NCBI GenBank assembly: GCA_006937955.1
Contig: SSNP01000008.1
Span: 5,245,244 to 5,309,243 of the forward strand
Length of the DNA: 64,000 bases
Direction of reading: 5' to 3'
DNA from: Pachypanchax playfairii
Lineage: Eukaryota; Chordata; Actinopteri; Cyprinodontiformes; Aplocheilidae
This document shows positions 36,574 to 48,400 of the stretch, piece after piece. Numbering within the stretch: the stretch's first letter is position 1; every line of letters starts with the position of its first letter. The notes beneath the pieces were generated by a model. It saw nothing but the letters and a program-made list of their open reading frames with translations. It searched no databases and was not told where the DNA came from. Position numbers and translations under genes: made by a program.

Positions 36574-37258
36574 CCATTTTGAACAAGGCACACAAGTGTC
36601 AACTCACGGCGCTCAGCACATAGAAGGCATGTGTTGAATCCTAAACACTGTCCCCCTTCACTGCCCTGATTTATCCATGGCAACAGAAATATATTTTAAA
36701 TATTTATCTTCGCCCTTAAAAAGCCAGAATTATCTGCTGCATTTCTAATTATGGGAAACTCATATTTCTACTCAAACTTGAGCTGCGATCCTTTTCAGGC
36801 ATTTAGATGACTGTGATTAGCTATATGACTTAATTTCCTTCACATTAAACGATAGGCACAGCAAAATAATACCTTTAGGTGTGCGTAGATAAAACTCAGC
36901 ACAAGACAAGGTAAAAAGAGAAACTTAAAGATAAATATTTCTATCTAAACAGCAAATTAGAAGCTAAAAGTGCTACAATTCACCTGTGATGAAGATAATG
37001 GGCCTGAGGACAGAAGTTTAGGAGCAACTTAAACATCAAACTGTTGTAATACGCACAAAAGTTTTAATTGCTGCCTTCAGACACGTAAAAAAACCTAACT
37101 GTCTTTATTTCTTTGATCAACACTACAAGCCACTATGGCTTCTCTAACTTCTAAGACTCAACCTGATAAAAATCCTTCTGACTGACACAAGCAATATAAC
37201 AGCCATTATCGAGCTCAAGGATTAGATGATTATATGGCTAATTCAAAGGATCCCATAC

Positions 37259-37306
37259 ACCCCCCCCCACCACACACACAAAAAAAAAGAAAAAGAAAAA
37301 AAAAAC
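37259..37306. repeat. C tract followed by CA and A-rich low complexity
   Basis: Run of C, then a few CA units, then an A-rich tract broken by G. Confidence 0.85.
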
Positions 37307-39764
37307 AAGATGAAAAGAAAGGAATAACTAGTGCCTTTAGAGTTTAGCTCAATAACCGCATTAAACTGCTGGAGTACCTAAAACGACTAGAAGCAACCAT
37401 GTTGTTGTTTAATAGACAATATGTAATTGTTGTATTCTAACTGAAAGTTACACACTATAATAATGTACTATTCTAGAACATTTTCTCAGACTTCAACACT
37501 CTCATTTTAGTCCTCTAAATAAATGTCCAGGCAGGTCCAAATAAAGCCAATATTTACCAGGAATGATGTTCTGAGGCCAAATGGTCTTTAATGCTGTAAG
37601 AACCAAATGATGCTAATTTAATCTGGATATTAGCACTGCTTTGAATAATGGTGGTGTGTGTAGGTTACTCCCAGAGGGAGCACCAGTACTTGGTTGAGAT
37701 GACTTGGATGTTTTAAGAATCATGCTGGCTCTCTACAGCAACAAAGACTGGATCCCTCGTTGATCCAGGACAGGACACACACAGATTCCAAATCATTATA
37801 ACCTATAAAGTTATTTAACAATATAATTTATTACTACACAGGTGAACTGAGCAGTGCCATCAAGGCTAGTCAAACAGTGTAATGTCCACATATTGGTTGT
37901 AGGTTTATTTAATTGCACCTAGAGGTACAGACTGATTTGCACTTGTACATTTATCTGACAATGTTTGACTAAAAAGGCTAAAATCTTCCTGTTTGGTATC
38001 ACATTCACATAATGATGACTAAGATGAACTACAATCTTGCCTGCAGTAGAGATTTCCTAAATTCCAAGAATCTCCTTGTTGCTTTTCTCACCTTCTTAAT
38101 ATGCCTGAGGGAAGAAGGAAAGAACATCGGAGTGTCCTGCTTTCTCAATGCTTGAGATTAGCTTGCAATGTCAGCTTAGCATTCGCTCAGATTCAGCTTC
38201 TCTGTCACTCCACTCCCCTCCACCTCATCCCACCCCCTCTCTGTCAGCAGCAGTGCACTGCTCCCTTGTTAACTTTGCTGCCTTCCTTACTGTACTTCTA
38301 AGGGAACACTTGAACAGAGCCCATTTGGGAATGCTTGTTGCCATGGCGTCGGCTCCATCCTTCCCACAGGAGTGATACTGGAGCAAGAAGAGTTGAACGA
38401 ATGTCAGGAGACGTTGGGCCATGAGAAAGTTCAGTGCAGTCTTGCATAAAAAAAAAAAAAGTGTGTCTGAGTTTAAGGATCAGAGTAAGGGACAGTGGAG
38501 ACAAATGGCACTGCTCATTTTAAGTCTAATTGTTTGGCAACCTTACAAGACAAAAAACAACAAAAAAAGGGTAACTTACACTCATGGGAATATCAAGAAT
38601 GACTGGAATGCTGTGAAACTATGCAGAACAGGAAACTATGTGCAGAAAGTGCATGCTGGGTATTTACTTATTTCCTTGTGCCTCATTTCCCATGGAAAAA
38701 AAACTGAAGGGTTGAAAAGCAAAAAGCTTTGTGCCACGCAAAGAGCAACAAAGTCTTTTGAACTAAACGACACAATTCCAACAGGAACTTTACTTCAAAG
38801 AAAACTGACAGCAGTAAGAAAACATTTCTTCAGGACTGATTAAAACAAATCACAACCAAAGATATCATATTTTTATCTTTCTCTTAGGATGAAACCTTCA
38901 GTGGAACTGAAGAACTAACGGGGACATGAAATGTTCAGGTCATTTTGAGTTGCTGACTTAAAGAAGGGTGAACAGAAGATGTAGAGGAATCTTCCCAAAG
39001 CTCGATGTGCAACTCAGCTTTTCAAACCTGAGGTGTTCAGTTGGAAGCAACAATGATGAAAAATCCTTGCTTTTCTTCACTAAGTCAAACACGTAATTCT
39101 TAATTATTGAAAGATATTTCTATTAAAAAACTTTGCAAAATGCACATTTCAAATAAAGTTCCTCTGAATGAATGAACTTGTATTACTGAAATATTGACTT
39201 GGCTAGTCATATACACACAGTCCAAGTTGTTTATAAACTACGTTGAGTAATTTCAATAAATACAAATATGCAAATAAGTACAAATAGAAAAGTATATTAA
39301 CTGAAGACGACAAACAAGTTGAAGCTCAACAAACTACAGAACATTCATTAAATAGATGCTAGAAGAACAGACAGTCTCCAGGTTCTCCAAACAAACACAA
39401 GAGTGTCACAACTCTAATCCAGTAAGAACAAGTGAAACAACAATTAAACACTGCAAGAAGAACAGACTCAAAGTGCTGCCTGGAGACACGATGGGGCACC
39501 ACCAATGGAAAGGACATCACAACAACAACCTACAACCAAGGGTCAGCAAAACCAAGAAAACCCAGACTAAACACAAAGTTGATGCAGCAAAAAGACTTTC
39601 ATTGTTTTTGAGAAGCAGAAATATCACAAGAGATTCTGAAGAAGCAGCTCAACACACAAACAGAGCCAACACTGCATCAGAGCATCACTGATTCGCCTCT
39701 GGCGGGCGCAGCAATCCACCACAGCGAGGGTAAACACAAAACTGTAGCATGGAGCGCAACTCAC

Positions 39765-39932
39765 CGTGTGGTACCCCCGGGCTATGGGCGGCTTTCCGGT
39801 GGGATACGGATCCACGGTGTCGATGATTGTCTGCCTCTCCCCTTTCTGGTTGATCTTCCGAAAACGCCGCCGGGACTGTCTGTGTGAAGCTTGTCGCTGA
39901 AAATACTCCTCATTTTCATCCATATAGTCCAC
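39765..39932 (-). CDS. rapgef2: rapgef2 long-isoform exon: end of cNBD1 and basic linker
   Basis: A 168-nt (56-codon) phase-0 exon beginning VDYMDENEEYFQRQ, continuing through RQSRRRFRKINQKGERQ and ending PPIARGYHT at donor ACG|GTGAG. The run of Arg/Lys is a strongly basic linker. It can splice in phase straight to the exon at 22370 (LPADFSRL). A small extra exon found here in some mammalian long forms (ECTKSQ, from memory) was not located. Confidence 0.95.
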
Positions 39933-42365
39933 CTGCAAGCGACAGGGAAACAGAGCGAAGGGGAGTGACTGTCTTAGTCTTCATTCACACTCGCCCCCCC
40001 AAAAGGGAAAAAAAAAAAAACTTCCACATCCTCGTCCCTCCCATTCTTTTCATTGCATAAAAATAGAAGCGTGTGTGTATGTGTGTGTGGGCTCTTCGAC
40101 GCACACCTATATCAAAGCGGTGCTCACAACACAAAAAGAGAGACAGAGACAGAAAGAAAGAGCGCTGACGGAGGCATCTGGATGGAAGGAGCGAGCTGGA
40201 GATGCAAGTGATGCAGAGCAAATTAACTGACAAGCAGACATAAACAGAGATGGAGTCTGATAGAGAAGCAGAAGCATAACAATCGCATCAAATTATATGT
40301 TCAGACAAGATCAAATCCAAGTTTCTATTTATAACCAACTGAGGAAATAAAAAAAATTTCCATACAAAAAACTGACACAGGATGGCAGTTTGAGCCAGCA
40401 GTCAGTTTCTATAGATTCCTAAAATATGTCAGCAGGAAGCTTTGGGTCATGATGGAATGACATATCTCTGTGTTTTGGGCTGATTCCTTCTCATGTGTCT
40501 TGCTACTTTCACTGCGGCTTCACATTTCATGCAGCTCTGCCTTTGGGATTACACCACTAAAATCTCGCTCTGCCTTACCAACGGCTGCCATGACAACGGC
40601 AGCCGAGTTGTGTGCAAGTGAGAGCACAAAATTGTGATTGTGTCTAATTGCAAACCTCAGAACAGTGTGAAGCTGTGTGTGTGTGCGTGTGTGTACGTAC
40701 GTACAGTACAGACATATTAGCAGCTTCCAGACATGTTTGTTTCTAGGCTGCTGTTTGGAACTACAGTTGTGCATGTTTCTATGTGTCATGTGTAAACCTG
40801 TAGCGGTGAGCTTTATCAATGTGTTCAGGCAGCACAAAGCCCATCTCAGTTTTTATACTCACCTTCCATAGCAAAGAGGGAATTATCACTAGGAGTTTGT
40901 AGCAAACCAAAGCAGAAGGTAGTTTTATTAAGGGCTTTGTGTCTATCTGATAGGAACATTTACACTTCTGAAGACACACCAGGAGCATTAAATGAATGAT
41001 GTGACTGCTCCCATGACAGCTGGTTGTTATATTACACACTCACAAGATGTGGGTTATGTTTAACGTCTTACTTTACAGAAGCATGACAGCAGGTCATGAG
41101 TATACTTCCTAGAAATACTGGCTGAGGGCATGTGTTTGAGCATGTGTGAGATTTTTAAGGTGACTAAGCACAATTCTAAAAGTGAAATTAATTGTTTTTA
41201 AGATAAATGATCCATTTGCAGATACAGGTACAGCTACTCGTTCATATTGTTCCGTTCAACAGCTGTGCATTTTGCCAAGACTAATTGAAAAGGCACAAAA
41301 AATACTTGCACAGCAACTTTTACTAAAAAGTTAATGGAATTTAAATAAAAATCCAGTTAACTGTATCAGGAATGTTTTTCCTGTTTATTATGTGCTTTGA
41401 ATTTCTGGGTTATATTTCTTCTTTATATAATCATTTCTCTTTGAATATGTTTTACTCTCAAATACAAATCGTAAACACAGCAACTGCTCTTCTACTAAAT
41501 CTCCAAAGCTTTGCAGTGTGTTTACTGTGTTATATCCTGTATTGACTAAAGATATTGATAAATGTATTGATCCATTAATCAGAAATGTTCACTGAACTTC
41601 CACTGCAACTGCAAAATGTAAATAATGCAGCATCCTTTTGCCATAAAACCCTCTGTTGTTACTTTGTTATGCAACAGTTAACTGAATGTTAGCTTTATCT
41701 GGCCTGACTCTTGTAAATTAATATTTTTTCTATTTTCTGAAACTTTTTTTATTCAAGTTCTAAGTTTCAAGGATTTAAACTGTGACCCATTTGAGCCTGC
41801 AAGTTAAAAGTTAACCAAAGGCTTGTAATGTGTCACTGAACCTGTAGTTGCAGACCTCTGAACATATTCTATTTTATGTCTTTACTGAATCATCAGCAGG
41901 TCTGTGAAGTCACAGTCATACTGTCATATTGTGTTGCACATGACAACAGCACCCAATTCTGACTGATCATTTATTCTTCAGCACACGCATTATAAACAAT
42001 CCAAATCTGATAATCACACGCCTCTTGTTCTTCATTTAATCTCCTCAGTGGAAAAACAATATCAACATAATTATCACAGTTTAATTTTCTGCAATCTCAC
42101 ATCAAAGACAGCTGAAACTATTATTCAGTTTTCTGAGCCCACTTTGAAGCGAATGTTAAATAAGGGATTATTTTAGGATTAGGAAACTCGGGATGATGCA
42201 ACTGTGTACTTATTGCAACAGAAAAGAGCTGCAGTTTAAAAGTGGAGTTGGTAACTAAAGTGTTTAAATGTAATCCATTATGACATGATGTCACGTATGC
42301 ACTCGTGCTCATATATGAAGTTATAACTTTGACAGAGTATTAAAAGTCTGAGAAAAGAGACTCAC
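39933..42365 (-). other. rapgef2: Intron after cNBD1 exon
   Basis: 2.4 kb of intron with a short GTAC/TG-rich patch at about 40675-40705. No gene seen. Confidence 0.8.
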
Positions 42366-42441
42366 CACAATCATTTCAGAGGGTTCGAGGACGATGCACT
42401 CACATCCACGACGCAGACTGCCAGCTGATCGCTTCCCAAAA
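42366..42441 (-). CDS. rapgef2: rapgef2 long-isoform exon: cNBD1
   Basis: A 76-nt exon encoding SFGKRSAGSLRRGCECIVL followed by EPSEMIV. Acceptor GTGTTTAG, donor GTG|GTGAG. The segment after SFG, where cAMP-binding proteins have a phosphate-binding GE and Arg pair, lacks a canonical PRAA-type motif. This agrees with the view that this fold is not a classical cAMP receptor, though that point is debated in the literature. Confidence 0.95.
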
Positions 42442-45400
42442 CTAAACACAAAGAAAAACAGGAAAGTTCTTAAAAACAGCAGAACTTGAGCCCAAACAGG
42501 TGGATTCCTGTTATCATGGACTCTCAGACAGATTTCTAACAGCACTGAAGGATCACATGAATGACAGTGAGAACTTTTTGGTGTCTCTTTGCACAGCATT
42601 TTACTGTATATACAGTATGGAAGTTCTATATATAAAGTCAGACAGAGTAGCATTGACTGGACAGCTTCTACTTTCAGTTTCAGAGAGGAAACACCCGCCT
42701 CTGGAAAAGTCCACTCAAATGACGTCAGAGTTTGTACAGTATGCCTCACTCTTTATGATTGGGGGAGCAGGGAAATAAAAAAAGCAGAAAACCTAAAATG
42801 TATCAAAGATGGCTCGCAGCCACGGAAATTCTGAGCACGTGAAAACCAACACTGTGGATATTGGAAAGAATGAGGTCTTTGTCCAGCACGTGGCCCCAAT
42901 GCAGAGATACAAGGGGGCCCTTGTTTGTCATCTCTAACATTTTTTCCAATTTTGAATCTGAATCAGATGTTGTTTGCTAATTATTTTGTTAGATAAACCC
43001 AGACGACCCCCGAAAAGGGACTAATTTTAAGTCTCTGTTTCAGACTTTAACTGTTTTGCATTCAGAAAATTCAAGTATTAAAAAAACACACAAAATAAAC
43101 TGGTGATTTTTGACCAACAGTGCCGACAGCTGAAATAACCTGGAACTTGTAACTTTTCCTTGAGAAACTGAAGGGTTATTTTAACCCTGGGTCGGAGGTC
43201 TAAATGTAGTAAATCAGACACATGAATCCTGCTGAGGAGAGCTGTCGATCTTAAATCGTCTACCAAAAGTTGCTTTTAATCATGAAAAAGCCGAACAATA
43301 AAGTTAATTTAGCTGTGTCGACACAAAATGTCTTCATGTTGAACATTTTGCTGTAGTTCTTAGAAAGGATTCTGGACTCATTGTTTCTGGAAGGTCTGGA
43401 ACTAGAAATGGTTCTGTAATCAAATTGTGGACAACTGATAAGCAACACTGGCAATCAATCCTTTAAACCATGTAAAACCAAACCTAATCAGATTCTTAAC
43501 ATCTAAACTCTTTTAATTAGTTTATCTATTTGATGGAATCACTCCCTGTTTAAAATGAATCTGTGTAACGCATTCATGCTATTAAAAGCCCTTTATTACC
43601 CCCCTTTCCACTGGATGCATCGACAGCGTGCAACATTATGCTCGCGCAATCAGCAGCACTTCCCTTTCTACCAGAAGCGCCTCATACGCGTAAATCACTC
43701 GCGTAGCGTTACATCCAGCTGGTCCCAGAAGATCACAAAATCTCACAAGAATAGCAAAAACACGCGATTTCATCAGTACACACAACAACAAGCAGGGAGA
43801 AAGATGACAACATGTATCCAGAAGATATGTGGTTTATTTTCACACTACCTACGGATTTCAAACCTGTCACAGGTACCGTATTTTCTTGTAGTCTCGCAAA
43901 GAGAAATCCACACGTGTCCTTTTATTTTGAAACTTCCGGGTACGAACACATGATTTCCTGTCTGGTCCAAACTAAACTGCTGAACTTGACGCGTTTTAGA
44001 AGCGTAGTGCGTAGAAAATAAAACTGGAACGTAATGCTTGCGACACTACGCTTCTGGGACGCATCTCATGTGTTCTGCTTCATGCGCAGTGGGAACGGTC
44101 CCATTGACTTTAATGGCGGCTATCAGCCAGGTATTATGCGTCACTAACGTTGCGCGTCTGTTGCACGTCCAATGGAAAGGAGGGGTCAGAGCTTCTTACA
44201 TCAAAGTTGATGTATTGTTTGAAAAATATGGGAGGAACATATATTGATATTGTTGTAGTTTCAGAAAGAACATTTTAAATACAGATTATTCACATGAATA
44301 AATGTTGATACTGCTTTATGTTGATGTGTGTACAACGCTCACTTATCTGAATCTATTTCAGCTTGTTAACACACTTAGGTCAGAGTGTTGTTAACTGAGT
44401 AACCTCAGATATAAAACATCTCCTTGGCACCCACAGATGAAGTGAACAGTGAGTAGTGGTGTGTGGCTACCTGCGCTGAGGTTACAGAGGTGGTGGCGGT
44501 GTTAATCAATCACCCCAATGCTTTGGAGCAATGGGATTGTGGGAAGCTGAGACACAAACACCTGCTTTTACAAAATGCAGGCGACAGTCTAAATGTTACT
44601 TTAGTAGAGAATAAATTACATCTTATAATTAGCATTTCAACAACTTCATTTTATAGACTTCCTACTCTTATTTCTGCTTATTTTATTGGTTATTTCTGCC
44701 TGTTTAAAACTTCTGTTAGCTTTTTATTGTTCATTTGCTTGAGTTACAGTTTACGTATGCCAATTTCTTACCCATACAATTTAAATAAAGTTATTACTGG
44801 TATTAGTGAGCTGGCTGAATGATCCACAGCAGGGTGTGTGAGTGAAGGCAGCGAGGGGGTTAATGCTGATTGTTGCTGTTTGCTTTGCCTGAGCTTGTCT
44901 AATGCTGTTGTAACACTGCTTGTATTCCCTGACAAACGCAAGCCTGAATTCCACTGCGGGACAAAAACAGGGCAATACGAAGAGCTTACTCAGTATTTTC
45001 ACTCCCAAATTCGCAAGAAGACAAATGCTGTGATTCTTTTGCAACTAGTTTCTGGTAAAGATGATTTGTCAGCTAGGCGGAGGTCTGGTTTTATGGACAT
45101 TTGGAGTCTGTACCAGCACTGATCCTTGCTCATCTCTTTCTGGTGTATGTGTGAGTGTGTGGGGGTGGAGGGGTGGGCCTTTCCAGTCCTGTATGCTTCA
45201 CAAATGAATCAGGTCACCAAGTGCAGACAGCAAAGTGACAAGTTCAATCATGTTCCTCGATTGCATTCCTGACACTAGCAATCTAATCCTCTGTTTTACA
45301 AACAGCAGCCAATAGCAGTCCTGCCTCCAGGCGTGTGAGATATTAAAACAGGGATTATTAAGTGCATAGTGTGTGGAACACAAAGTACGTTGTTTTCAGA

Positions 45401-48400
45401 TTAAAGCTTCCATTGCTCCAGGACCTTGCAAGTGCATACATTATAAAAGTTCAATGTAATGCTTCTTAAAGAAAAATCTGAATCTGATGGACAAGGATTT
45501 AAGCTCCTCTGCAGCAATCAACACTGTCATCCCCAAAAGCCTGACCCATGCAAATATTCCATTTTTACTAGCAGGACTGACGATGCTGAAGTCTGCACGC
45601 AGGAGAACGTCCTATAAATAATTCAACAGTGAGGATTTCAGGTCTACAAGTAAGCTCTGTGTTGTCTTTCCAGACAACTGAAGTGTGCGGCGGCTGCCAA
45701 ACGTATAAAACAAGATAAAAGAATAAAAAAAAAAAGAAATGTGCTACAAGCTTGTGCACACATCACCAGGAAAAGATCATCACTGCTGTACTTTCATTAA
45801 AGAAATCCCTCAACAAAGCCTGTAAATGGAATACTGCAATGTATAAATTAATATTGAGATAATAACATCAACTTGTTTTAGTTTATTTTAAGTTCCACAA
45901 TTATAAAAATGTCAGGTAGAAAAGTTTGGCTGATGATGTACATGAATTATCAAACTTGATCTTTACGTTGTTTTGGTGTTTTTGACTAGGAAACATTATT
46001 TTAAACACAAATATTGCAGCAGTGAAGATGTTGTACCAGTGCAAATGGAAATCTTCTACATGTATACATGTCTGACATCCTCAGGTGGAATCATATATTA
46101 ACAAGTCAAAATAAAGACATCATTTCCGTCTCCAGTGTGTCATCCCAAATCCCAGAACATGAGGAAGTTCAGTTTTAAAGTTTACAGCTATAATTCTACA
46201 ACCAATTTCAGCCTTTCTGAAGATTCTACTAGAACAAAAACACGTTATAGAAAGAAAACATTTAGAACATTACAAATGATTCACTGCTGCTACTTTTCTT
46301 TCACTTCCTGTCATCAGTTGCTGGCCACTGAGATTCCATTGACATCTTTCTCCCTTGGCGGCCTTGAATTTCCGACGTCATAGAAGAGACCTGCATATCT
46401 GAAATGTCATTCCACATGCATCACCAGTCTTTCCCTCTACCACACTCACTGCTATAGCCTCAAATCCACAATACATTAAACAGAGAATCCCCTAACCTGC
46501 ATGTTTGGTTTGATCTGAGAGGAGAGGGTCCCCTGACTCGGGTAAGCTGTTTAACTGAGACAGTTGTAAAAGAGGGTACGCCAGCTCTTTAAACGGCCAG
46601 ACCCTTAAGAAGTACAAAGATTAAACTCACTGGTTATGCAAGACTTTAAAACGTGCACAAAGAAAAAGAAAACGGGCAGACAGAGGACAGAGAAGCAGCA
46701 CAGTCCCTGGAGACACGCCATGACTCATAAGTCAACTCAAGCTTCATTCTGGCTTGAAACATTCATGTCAGCTGCAGCTGAACACTCAGCCACCGTGCAA
46801 GGATGAACCGAATTCCTCGGAGTAACACTATGGTCGCACTACAGGCATACCCGAACCTTTGTTCTGCCACTTCTGAAATAGAGTTATAGCTCCAGTCAAG
46901 AATAGAATGTTCAGTGACTCATGACTTTTGCATCCCAAAATACAACTTCACTCCCAATGTGATGTCAAAGAAAAAAGGTCACAGAAGAAGTGAGTTTAGA
47001 GAAGCAGAACTGAACTTTTCTGAGATGCATCCTTCATCAGTGCATCTGCACTCTATCATTCATTCCTAACACATCCAGCACATCTCCCCCGCAGCAAGAG
47101 TTCTGTCTTTGTTTTGGTTTCAAAGTTGCCAAAAGTTGTAACTTACCCTCTAAACGTGAAGAACACACACACACCCATAACTGGCAGCACTCAAACTGAC
47201 AAATCCAAAATAACTTCAAAGTCATGCTTCACATTCCAGACGTGAGGGTTTTACAGCAGCCAGCTCCCGGCTTGGAGGCAAGCCTCATATCTAACTTAAA
47301 AACAAAAACTCTGGAGGGCTTACGGCGAGCTTTAGTGAGACGTAAACTCGTGTGTTTAAGTGGAATTAGTTAGCAGAAGCAGCAGCTGCTGTTGTTCGAG
47401 CACTCACCCCCAACACTCCAAGCTGCTCCTGGACTGACACGGCTACCTGATAAGAGGATCTCTCCTCTTAAAATATCCCTTCTGTTAGTCCAAAAAGAGT
47501 CCGACAAACCCGTTACAAGTCCTGAGACTCTGGTGCAACTGCGGCATATCGTCCTGCACACACCCCAGAGCTGCTTTCTGAGATTTGTGTTTAAGAAATG
47601 GGAGTGTGTGGCTTTGAAAGAGTTTGTGTGTGTGTGCGTGTGTGTGTCAGCGTATGTCCAATGGCTCTGCTCCTTTCTCTCCCTCCCTCACTCAGTGTAA
47701 TGTGGTGCGTCGACAAGCACCAGCATTCCAGCATGCGACTCACTTCCTGCTACAGTTACTAATGTGTGAGAGGGAGGACAGTGTGTTCTTAGTGTTCATT
47801 TCTGTTGTAGTTGTGTGTTAGATTTCTCCCATTACACAGAAATGACTCACCTCATCTCAGTGTCAGGTCAAGTAAAATCTTACAAAGATTTATTTAATTA
47901 CAGGGAGACATGTTTTTTTTTAAATAAGCTCCATTTCCTCTTGACTTTAGAGCAGCATGATGTCCTGTTCCTTTAAATATTCTAATCTCAGTCAGGTCAT
48001 TTCACTACAAATCAACAGAAAGAATGTCTGAGCTAAATAAATGTTTCTCATTTGTTTTTGATCTGTAGAAGTGATTTATTATAAACTTTAAAAAGCCTTA
48101 GTGTTTATATAAATCAATGTATTACTGTCAGTTGACATATTTCCAAGCAGAAGTTTGTGTGTTGATTATGTATATAAACCTAAAATCCATTATGTTTAAA
48201 ATCAGCATAGTAAAAAAAAAACATTCTGAATTTAATATTTTTGGTTAATTAATGAAACTCACATTTTGATCTACAATAAAATTTAACTTTTAACTTTTGC
48301 AGTTTTTGACTTACTTCCAACTCACCGTAAACAAAAATAAAATATATAAATGAGTTCAGGAAACATGATGCGACTTTGATTTTTACTGCTACGATTAGCT

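Larger units (their letters stand above)
29291..39764 (-). other. rapgef2: Large intron upstream of the alternative first exon
   Basis: About 10.5 kb, intron for the long isoform and upstream flank for the short. It contains a tRNA-like SINE relic (35950-36020), a (TG)n run (36554-36573), a C/A-rich tract (37259-37306), and non-repetitive stretches with an unusual conserved-enhancer look at about 32280-32660, 34500-34740 and 36660-36880. No coding frame supported. Confidence 0.75.

Noticed and set aside
22371..39764. Small extra exon (ECTKSQ-type) between the long-form exon and the shared exon
   Set aside because: I recall an 18-nt insertion at this junction in some mammalian long isoforms, but no convincing match with splice sites was found by eye. 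The direct junction is in phase without it.
29886..40597. Several RFX X-box-like words (29886, 31180, 36671, 38337, 40584)
   Set aside because: They match the 12 informative positions with one or two mismatches. By a simple base-frequency estimate, several one-mismatch matches are expected by chance in 64 kb on two strands, so the cluster is not evidence by itself.
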